The position numbers and the translations under genes were made by a program. The notes under the pieces are model-generated. The model was not told where the DNA came from and searched no databases. It saw only the letters and a program-made list of their open reading frames with translations. A DNA stretch of 64,000 bases. Origin: Lophius americanus. Its lineage: Eukaryota > Chordata > Actinopteri > Lophiiformes > Lophiidae. Position 1 is the stretch's first letter; every line of letters begins with the position of its first letter. Below are positions 56,400-64,000 of the stretch, one piece after another. The stretch covers positions 5,858,001 to 5,922,000 of the forward strand of contig JBBDHG010000014.1 of NCBI GenBank assembly GCA_037951165.1, in the 5' to 3' direction.

Positions 56400-57597
56400 T
56401 CAGACTAAATCTCCTCTTTTTAGGATCCTTCGGCATTTCTGTCAGTCTGCTCTCAAGTCAAGTCCGGCTCTGCTGTGTCTTCCGAGTCTCAGTGGTGTTA
56501 TGAATAGAGTCCCAGTCACCGTCTATCCTCCTCGGATTGGAAACTTTGCTCTTAAGCTGGTCCTCAACATTCTTCTTTGCATAGTATGCTTTACAAAGCT
56601 GATTTCCATGTTTTAGAAGCTTTTGCTTGCTCAGGCTCTGTTTAGGGAGTAGTTCCTTAAGATGCTGAACCTCATTTTGAGAAACACCTTCATCATTCTG
56701 GGCAAAGCTCAGTTCAGAAAAAACTCAAACTCCTTTCTCTGGGTAAGCGTCTCCTCTGTAATTCTGAGAGCTTCGTCATCAAGGATTTTAATTTGTAGTT
56801 TCTGAACTGGAAGCAGAAGATTGTCCTTGTCATCCTGACCTTTGTTGGTTTTTTTCTCCTGATAATTTTCTTTTTTGAGCTTCAGAATTGTAAGTGCAGT
56901 ATCTACATCCTGCGTCTCACTGAGCTGGTATATATGCTGACGTTGATCTTGTTGGTTTTATACCACTGGTGCTTGCAATCCTTCTCAGCAGTATTGAGTT
57001 TCAGGGACTGTTGCATCAGTTCCAGGTGAAGCTTCTGTAGCTGTCCAATGTTCAATGTGTCCACCTCTTCAGCCAGTGCAAACTGGGTCACCTTTCTAGT
57101 GTCTTTATCAGTGTCGGAGGGATCAAGCTTGACAGTGGTCTTCATCAAACTGACCAGTTCCTGCTGCATTATGAGACTAACATCCATGAGGCTCTTCTTC
57201 AAAACATCTACATACTCAGGGCATCCCATTTTGGACTGGTATTTGGCAATAGACTTCTCCGAATCCTGATGAGTCAACTGCGGCTGCAGAAACCGCTTGT
57301 TGATGTCTTTGTCATTAGTCTGTGTGGATTGATCATTGGAGCAAAAATCTGCATTGTGGCTTCCCCTCTTCAGCTTGTTGCAGGCCATGTTCGTTTTTTA
57401 GTTTTCATTCAGGGCCTCTTCCAGCTGTTCCTTCCTTCAATTTACTCTGCAATTATTAGCTAATGGTCCATATTGTACATGTTGAGATTAGCATTCTCCA
57501 GCTGATCTTTTAGGAATGCAATTTCTCTTGACCAAAAGACTCACAAAGTTCAAATGTTTTCTCTTTTCTTTGGCTTTTTTGCCTGACATTTTAACAT
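56400..57597 (-). pseudogene. Processed-retrocopy-like coiled-coil protein pseudogene
   Basis: Minus strand, starting at an ATG at about 57592: MSGKKAKEKRKHLNF. After a frameshift come EKIAFLKDQLENANLNMYN and LEEALNE, then the longest open piece at 56903-57388 (NKLKRGSHNADFCSNDQSTQ, DINKRFLQPQ, YVDVLKKSLMDVSLIMQQEL, LNIGQLQKLHLELMQQSLKL). Further frames give EEAL/ELSFAQNDEGVSQNEVQ, LKELLPKQSLSKQKLL and KHGNQLCKAYYAKKNVEDQL down to about 56500. Heptad-like Leu/Gln/Lys content indicates a coiled-coil protein, perhaps ciliary in type, but I cannot name it. About 1.2 kb reads through without an intron-like gap and with several frameshifts, as expected of an old retrocopy. No poly(A) was found at its 3' side. 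Confidence 0.5.
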
Positions 57598-57894
57598 TCT
57601 ATCTGCAGTGAACCTATTGATAGTTAAGCATCTGACTCATCAGACAGTAGCTCAGCTGACTCATCAGTCACAAATCCTTTATATAGACCAGTGTTCCCAT
57701 TCTAAAACATCAAAGAATCATCCAAAAAAAACATCATTGCCACCAAGATCGCATGCTTCCAATCAATCAAAATCAAATGTCTGATATCCTTCAGGATCAA
57801 AAGTTCAAAGACATCAAGGCCATTGGATATATAAATAGAATTATTATTTATAGCGGAAAGGGGCCCAAAATATCCAATCGTGTGTGGAAATTTA
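57598..57894. other. Short unassigned spacer
   Basis: Contains a 12-base direct repeat ctgactcatcag (near 57632 and 57657). Confidence 0.5.
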
Positions 57895-58496
57895 TAATCC
57901 ATCCATCTATCCATTTTATCCCACTCATCTGGGGCCAGGTCGTGTTGGCAGCAGGCTGAGAAGGTCCTTCAAGGTGTCCCTCTCCCTAGCAACATTCTCC
58001 AGCTCACCCTTTGGAATCCCGAGGCATTTCGAGGACAGATTAGATATATAGTGACTCCATTAAGTTCTGGAGCTACCCAAAGATTTTCTGCTAATTGGAC
58101 ATGGCTTAAACACCTAAAACGGGAGGTATCTAAATGAGACGCCCGAACAACATCAACTGGCTAATTTCAACACGGATAACTGAGCTCCTCACCTTATGTC
58201 TGAGACTGATTCCAGCTATCCATCGAATGAAGTTCGCTTCAGCCGTTTTTATCCTTTACCTCATACTTTCCATCATTACCTAGAGCTCATGATCATAGAT
58301 GAGGGTTGGAATTTTGATAAACTGGTTAATTGAGAGATTTGCCCTTTGCCACTAAGTTCTTTCTTCACTACAGCAAACTGATATACCATCCACATTACAG
58401 CTGATGCTGACCGGGCCTTTCCATCTCACGGCCCATTTTTCTATCACTCAAGAACAAGACACTAAGATAGTTAAACTCCTTCTCTTGAGGCAGCAA
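57895..58496 (-). mobile_element. Rex3-like RTE 3' end, copy 2
   Basis: The tail aatccatccatctatccatt marks the 3' end at 57895, read on the minus strand. Landmarks: tctggggccaggtcgtg, tttggaatcccgaggcattt, atatatagtgactccatt, taaatgagacgcccgaacaa, gataactgagctcctcacct, ttcgcttcagccgttttta, tacctagagctcatgatcat and gatgagggttggaattttga. It is longer than copy 1 and reaches the position where the consensus reads ttgaggcaggacctcctccc. Here the sequence turns into a pure hexanucleotide array. Confidence 0.8.
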
Positions 58497-58637
58497 CCTC
58501 TCCCTCTCCCTCTCCCTCTCCCTCTCCCTCTCCCTCTCCCTCTCCCTCTCCCTCTCCCTCTCCCTCTCCCTCTCCCTCTCCCTCTCCCTCTCCCTCTCCC
58601 TCTCCCTCTCCCTCTCCCTCTCCCTCTCCCTCTCCCT
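58497..58637. repeat. (TCCCTC)n hexanucleotide microsatellite
   Basis: 141 bases, 23.5 units, without an interruption that I can see. All pyrimidine on the plus strand and all purine on the minus strand, with mirror symmetry. It gives rise to long spurious frames (Pro-Leu, Arg-Glu and Gly-Arg repeats). A short inverted repeat (tgtgacat / atgtcaca) follows at once. Confidence 0.97.
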
Positions 58638-59309
58638 GTGACATCGTTGTACAATGTCACAGAAAGACACGTTAAATGACATAAGGTTGATGGCTAATGA
58701 TGTTGAAATATCCTGCTCTGTCTGTGATTCACTAACCTCCTGATACTCTGATATTTTCCTTCAAATCCATGTTTCTCTCAATGCGCATGCACAAGCTTAT
58801 TCATAGAAGCATGCCGTGGACTCCCCTTAGTCTTCTGTGGTTCCAAAAAAGCCGGGCAATAAATTTAGCTGGGCCAGAGTAGCCCTGTGTTGCTCAAACC
58901 CAATTGTAATTTTGACAAGCGGGCATAACAGTAACTTAATTAAGACTACTGGAAATTGTGTCAACTTTTGTAACAAGCATATAGTATTTCACTTTAAGCC
59001 ACTACAACATAAGTCTGTCAACTGTTTGTCTTAAAATAGAGGCAAATTCAATCGTGCAAATTATGAGCTGAATTTTTTTTGTCAGACAATAATAACATTA
59101 AATAAACTAATTTCTACTATAATTACACTTCACACATAAATGAATCAAGCAATGAACTGATGGGAAAGAAATGACCAAGAAAAAATCCATTATATAAAAT
59201 TTATTTCTATTTAGTCACATATATTCCTCAAATTAAATGTGAAGTTATGTTGGAAAAACAGGAGTTCTCGTAAAGAGCTCCAACTGGATAATAAAATATG
59301 AATTATATG
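58638..59309. other. Unassigned stretch
   Basis: No recognisable feature. Confidence 0.45.
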
Positions 59310-59515
59310 GTATATACAAGATATATATCCTTGGGTCGATTATATGCACCAAATTCAACTAAATTGGACGTTATGGACCAAAAATTTGGAGATAAAGCTG
59401 TAGATGAATGTTATAATATACCATAAAATAGTTTTGGAGTTATCACGCTAGCATGATCTGCACAGCGGCGATGACGATTCCATAATATCCCCGACTTTTC
59501 GACGATGTAAATATA
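59310..59515 (-). repeat. Repeat family A, copy 4
   Basis: The reverse complement contains tcggggatattatggaatcg, tcatcgccgctgtgcagatc, gataactccaaaac and gttgaatttggtgcatataa, in the family order. Truncated after about 200 bases. Confidence 0.6.
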
Positions 59516-60313
59516 TTTTTTTGCATTCTTGTTTAGCCTATCACCCTTGGATTTTACAGTGCTGACAATGTCATGTCAGTTTGCTTCACAATTTGTCTTA
59601 TTCAGTACTATCTCCATCTGTCCAGTGATGATCCTAGAATCTAGCAGCCTTCAAAATAGACTCCCCTTCCCCTACAAAATACAGTTGGCTTGCTTTCATA
59701 ATTTTGTCAAATGAATTGTAAAAATAAATAAATAAATATTACATCTGAATCTCATATTATTTATCTAATTTTTCAACAGACATTTATAATCCAAACACTG
59801 TGCTTCCTTTCCAATAACAGGTTTCCTATATTCCTTTCATGAATAATGTATGTTTTAGCAACAGAATTTTTCAAACGTAACAAATTCGAACAAACAACTA
59901 GCTGCATCTGCATGTATCACAGTTTTTATGATATTTATACAAAGGGTTTACATGAACATTCAGACCACGTGAGAAATCATTTTGTGGATTCAGAGCTTAG
60001 ACATCAGCGTACTGTTTGGGTCTCGTACCAGGATGGATTGAAGTATGAAAGAGTTATTCAGTTTGTCACGTTCCGTTTGAAAAACTCTAAATCAGAGGGC
60101 AGAAGTTTCCATTCAAAACATGCGAAGAATCAGAGGGGACACCATACGCTAGTCTGAACCTGCTCTTATTGTGAGTTGCTTGAAAGATTGTTAACCCTAG
60201 CTGGAGAGGGTATCATGACGTCTGCAGGGACTACTGTTTACGTGATCACTGGTCCCAACAAGATGATGGATGGATGATATGTTCATGATTATAACTAACT
60301 TTTTAGCAATTTT
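59516..60313. other. Unassigned stretch
   Basis: A 103-codon plus-strand frame at 59846-60157 has no recognisable domain or context and is left unannotated. Confidence 0.35.
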
Positions 60314-60369
60314 AGATTCGATCCAAATGTAAAGTGCATTATAAATTAAATGTATTATTATTATTATTA
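60314..60369 (+). repeat. Repeat family F tail with (ATT)n
   Basis: gattcgatccaaatgtaaag, tgcattataaattaaatgta and then (TTA)n. Matches the reverse complement of 51713-51750. Confidence 0.8.
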
Positions 60370-60734
60370 CTTTGGTTTTAAATATATTCATAATATCAAT
60401 CAGTGGCTATTTTTCAGTAGCTTTAATAACAAATTTTCACCAATGTTGTAGAGGAAACTATAAAAAAATCAAAAAACAGACAGCATCGCAAAGAGTTTGC
60501 TGAGATGTGAGAGACGTCCACGGTGTGAGATGTTTGGGATGTACAGTTGTAAAATGTCATTCAGATAAATCAGGGAATAAAAGCACGGACAATCGGGGAC
60601 TCTCAGTCCTCTCCAGACATCAATGCGTTAACATGACAATGAGAGACAGACACGTTACTCCTGACAGCAGCTGCCTCAGGCTCAGGAACATGAGGAGTAA
60701 GTATAAACCTTTGGCTTCCGTGAAGTAAACCTGT
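60370..60734. other. Unassigned stretch
   Basis: Nothing recognised. Confidence 0.4.
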
Positions 60735-60900
60735 CAGCAAGCTAGTTAGGTTCACAGAGTAAGTTGGCACAGTAACTGACTCAGAGAGTAACTAATCACA
60801 CTTTCTGGAACGGAAAACTCTAAATTTCCCCCATCTCAGGCTTAACTAACTTAGAGTTTCCACTAAACCCACTTCCTAGAATACCCCCCTTGATTGGACG
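60735..60900. repeat. Possible palindromic MITE
   Basis: ggaaaactctaaatttcc and, inverted, taacttagagtttcc face each other, with aactgactcagagagtaa and ggcttaactaacttag around them. This resembles fish MITEs rich in actcagagtt words. Ends not defined. Confidence 0.3.
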
Positions 60901-61864
60901 AGAAATTGGCCTATTTACATAGGTACAGGAAGTTTAAATCATTAGCAAAGGATGGGAATGAACAGGACATGGGCGTATACTTCTGCTTTGCTTCCCTGCC
61001 TATCATATAATTTTCCCTTCCTCTTAGCAATGCTTGTGCAAAAATGTTTTTTCTACTTAGTCCTTATACTCTGTTTTTACCTTCTTCAGTTTACATCTAA
61101 GTTCAAGTGTCCTTTCTTTTTCCAGCTCAGAATCCCCGTTGATAAGCAACTTTTTTTCTTTTTAAATCCCTGGCTATTCATTATACCATTTTTTTGCGTA
61201 TAGTGTTAATTTCACAAAACATTCTATAGGATTAATTGAGTTCATGTGGGTCCTCACAGACGTCAAAGAAAATCTACCAGTCAGTATCCCCCAAACAGTC
61301 TCTCATTTGGACCTGCAGTCCATAGCTGTTTGTCCTTAATCACGGTTTTCTCTTGTTTCAGTTTTGTCCTGTATTGTATATTGTAGGCTGACCACAATGT
61401 TGTCATTTGCAACGAAAATGTCAGATTTCCTTTGGGCTGGACTATACAGAGATTTATAGGCATATGATATAACGCCATAGCACTTAAACAAGGTGCAGAG
61501 CCGATGGGATTGGGCTTTTCGCAATTTTTATTAGCGAGGGCAGATGATCACACAGTTCGCAGGAATTAAAATCCACCTGGGCCAGAAAAGGCTGATCAGC
61601 TGGGCAGCAGAGGGCAATATTGTAGCTCTCTGCAACTCTCAAGCGAGCCCCTCAAAGTCCAGCCCTGGTACGTAGGTAAATATGATAGCAATTGGGTCAA
61701 ATTCTCTTGGCAAGTAAAAAAGTCGAAAAGAGAAAAAATGAGACAAGTTCATTACCGCATGCTGTACTGTGTCGCCCCTAAATTTTGAGCAAAGATGCAC
61801 ATTCTGCCACCGATGATTTCCTTGATTTGGAAAAATCCTGATCAGCCCTTATGGGCTGTGAATT
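60901..61864. other. Unassigned stretch
   Basis: Short hydrophobic or basic frames only; no motif recognised. Confidence 0.4.
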
Positions 61865-62340
61865 CAAGTCAAACTTTATTTATATAGTATGTTCAAGCAA
61901 CCAAAATGGGTTGACCAATGTGCTGAACAGATACGACTGACAAAAATAAAATAATAGAGTAAATTACAATAAAAAACAAATCAGATAATCAGTTAATATC
62001 AAGCAAGATAAAAGGATAAAATAAAATAATTAATCGGATCTATTTAATGATCCGATTAAATAGAAAAGTCAAAGCTAAACTTGGATTAAAAGCCAGAGAA
62101 AAAAGGTGTTTTTAACCATAATTTTAAAATGTCAAAGCTCTGTGTCTTCAGATGTGCATAGGTAGACAAATGCTCGGTCACCTCTGGTTTTAATATTTTC
62201 GTGGAGCCACTTGGACATTCCCCGGGGTTGGTCGAACGCATGGCTCTGACTGGAGAATGCAGGTTAAAAGAGCTTGTTAGATATGACGGTGCTAACCCAT
62301 TTAAGGGATTAAGAACAAGCAGCAAGATATTAAAATCTGT
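61865..62340 (-). mobile_element. LINE 3' UTR-like remnant
   Basis: Plus-strand text runs aagtcaaactttatttatat, aatgtgctgaacag, an A-rich stretch of aataaaa words, taaaagccagagaaaaaagg, tgtttttaacc, ccatttaagggattaagaac and aagcagcaagatattaaaat. This is the familiar reverse-strand layout of a fish LINE 3' region (tttatttatatag... at the 3' end; acaagcaataaaatcttaaa further in). No coding sequence. Confidence 0.5.
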
Positions 62341-62874
62341 ACTACAGGAAGTTTACATGACGACTTAGGTCTAACATTCCCTCTTTCAACCAAGGGGAGG
62401 TTACTTTACCTAAAATCACAATCACACCAGATCTTCTTTTCTCTGCTTACGTTACTTTGTCGCATTCTGGTGCTTCTCAAAACAGCAAAGTCTCTTTATA
62501 TCCACTTTAGAGTCTTCTGGCTATATATGATATCCACATAACAGAAGGTGTTCAGATGTGTAGGTAAGGACAACAATGTTGATTCCAAAGAGAGATCATC
62601 CTTCTTTTAGAAGGCAACTTAAAAAATATACAACCGACCCCAATAATATCCCAACATGAATCTTAATTTTGCTGGTAAAGGAGCAGCATCACTCGAAATG
62701 TATTTTTCACACAGTGGGAACTGTCCATAGAGTTTCAAGTACAAACTGTATGTATGGCACATGACATGCGTGTTAAAGTGTGCATGCTTTACTACACTGA
62801 TATTATAAATGCTTCATTTACAACAGATCCAGTTCTGGCAAACTAAGGAAATAGAGAACCAGGTGGGAGCCATG
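62341..62874. other. Unassigned stretch
   Basis: Nothing recognised. Confidence 0.4.
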
Positions 62875-63235
62875 AATGAGCAGACCCAATACCCCTAGAC
62901 CCCACCCACCCAAGCTTGCCCAGACTCCCGGCACAAGACCCTGCCATGCATCGGAAAGACAGCAGCCTCCTATAAACCACTCCTAAGAGAGCAGGTCGAG
63001 GCTACAAATGGAGTCTGCCCCACTAGGGACCGGCCAACAGAGCGACAGGAGATGATGGGCCCCCGGCTCAGCAAATGCCAACCACCCCAAAGTGAAAGAC
63101 CCACCCAGAGCTCAGACTGGGAGCGCACCAGCATTGGAGATACCACGTGCCCCTTCCACCATCGCCCCGAGAGCGCAGGATTGAAACGCATCTCCCCAGG
63201 CTACATAGCCCCACTCCCCATCCTGCCTTTGGACA
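62875..63235. repeat. C-rich, CpG-containing block of unknown class
   Basis: About 350 bases much richer in C than the surroundings (cccacccacccaagcttgcc, ggcccccggctcagcaaatg, ccccactccccatcctgcc). Frames on both strands are short and compositional. Probably part of an interspersed element. Confidence 0.4.
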
Positions 63236-64000
63236 TGATATTGTATTGACTTGAGTGTGTATGAAGGGGTGTGCATGTATAGTAAGGTTGAAATTAGGTA
63301 CATGGGAAATTAAGGTGCTATTGTTCAAAGTTTAGGTCCCTGACCACTGGCAGGAACCACCTTAGCGGCAGCCCAACCAAGTCCAGCCCGGTCTGATCTT
63401 CTTCAAGATATCCGAGTTTTAGGGTTGGGATTTGGTAAAATTATTAGATAGATTGATCAATTGATAGTCTCTGCCATCATTACAGTGTATGAGAGAGCAG
63501 GGCACTGCAGGGTGGCGGTCAGGAGAGGATTTATATAGACATATTTCCCCAGATGCTTATCATGATGGAATGGTGGATATTTCAAGGCTTCATTGATAGA
63601 TACATGCTGGAGGATCCAACTAATGGCAAAAGAGTCAGTCTGACCTGAAATAATTCAAAATGAGCACCACTCATCTTATTTGCATAAAAACCTGCTTGCC
63701 TTTACTGTTACCCTCCTTTGAGGTCCACATAAAGGAGGCGTTAGAACAGATCAGAATGAGATGAATAGACGAAGAATCGGGGAGTAGGTGGGGGAGGATG
63801 TGTCTCTACAGTTATGGGTTAAAAATGGGAATCTGAAATGTCATCCCATCTCTTTCTTACTTGTTGATTTTCTTTGATGTAATCCACCTCTTTGATGGCA
63901 AAGCAGTTCACATTACACTATAATCTCCATTTGCCTATGCAAATCAAGGGGAGCCTCAAGGAACATTTTCTAACAATGCAGCTCTTCTAAACTCCACAAT
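63236..64000. other. Unassigned window end
   Basis: No recognisable feature. Confidence 0.45.

Noticed and set aside
57048..57463. Plus-strand frames at 57048-57269 and 57269-57463
   Set aside because: They are the opposite strand of the coiled-coil retrocopy, whose protein text is continuous on the minus strand.
58395..58682. Three overlapping frames of about 70-95 codons made of Arg-Glu, Pro-Leu and Gly-Arg dipeptides
   Set aside because: They are translations of the (TCCCTC)n microsatellite on both strands, not proteins.
59846..60157. 103-codon plus-strand frame as a gene
   Set aside because: No domain, no conserved neighbours and no splice evidence. The length is within chance for a window of this size.
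1..64000. An operon, phage, secretion or defence system
   Set aside because: No clustered, co-oriented open genes exist. The content is that of a transposon-rich vertebrate intergenic or intronic region.

Overview
This window looks like gene-poor teleost fish genomic DNA. It is AT-rich and has no long intact open frame and no bacterial-style gene order. It is packed with decayed copies of repeat classes typical of bony fish: L1/Tx1, L2 and Rex1-like LINEs, Rex3-like RTE 3' ends, a Penelope-like fragment, two Tc1 lineages, several hAT lineages, an integrase-core gene, tRNA-derived SINEs, MITE-like repeats, microsatellites and minisatellites. I cannot name the species. No functional host protein gene, rRNA, tRNA or CRISPR array could be supported. 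Family names rest on protein motifs and consensus sequences recognised by eye, not on a database search.

Layout. 1-3166: decayed L1/Tx1-like ORF2 (+), cut by the window edge and ending in poly(A). 3167-4760: L2-like endonuclease/RT remnant (-), lacking its catalytic core. 5710-6090: Penelope-like RT fragment (-). 7140-7470: retroelement-tail-like sequence. 7655-10120: exon-like blocks of unknown origin. 12357-13720: integrase-core pseudogene (-), broken up by foreign AT-rich sequence and short perfect hairpins. 13960-15627: three unrelated repeat ends and an L2 3' tail. 17430-18250 and 22480-22790: two different Tc1-like transposase remnants (+). 20660-29190: diverged copies of an apparently unclassified DNA repeat family, a Rex3-like 3' end followed by a 16-bp minisatellite, and a tandem array with a unit of about 117 bp.

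35596-37870: two more Tc1 fragments (-), one with a micro-inversion. 38433-42330: a Rex1-like LINE (+) split by a second, related LINE derivative (-) of about 1.2 kb that has lost its endonuclease in frame. 43930-49240: three hAT-type transposase fragments, all on the minus strand, mixed with LINE fragments. 50160-53245: LINE, SINE and RTE pieces. 53395-55435: repeat families also seen upstream. 56400-57597: an intronless, frameshifted coiled-coil coding region (-) that looks like a processed retrocopy. 57895-58637: a second Rex3-like 3' end joined to about 23 copies of a hexanucleotide. 59310-63235: further repeat ends and a C-rich block.

The genes do not work together as a pathway. The content is a layered record of transposition and decay. 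I found no convincing new biological system. The observations most worth following are the nested endonuclease-less LINE derivative, the tandem arrays sitting at the 5' truncation points of both Rex3 copies, the cluster of perfect short palindromes at 11.4-14.7 kb, the Tc1 micro-inversion, the unclassified DNA repeat family, and the retrocopy.
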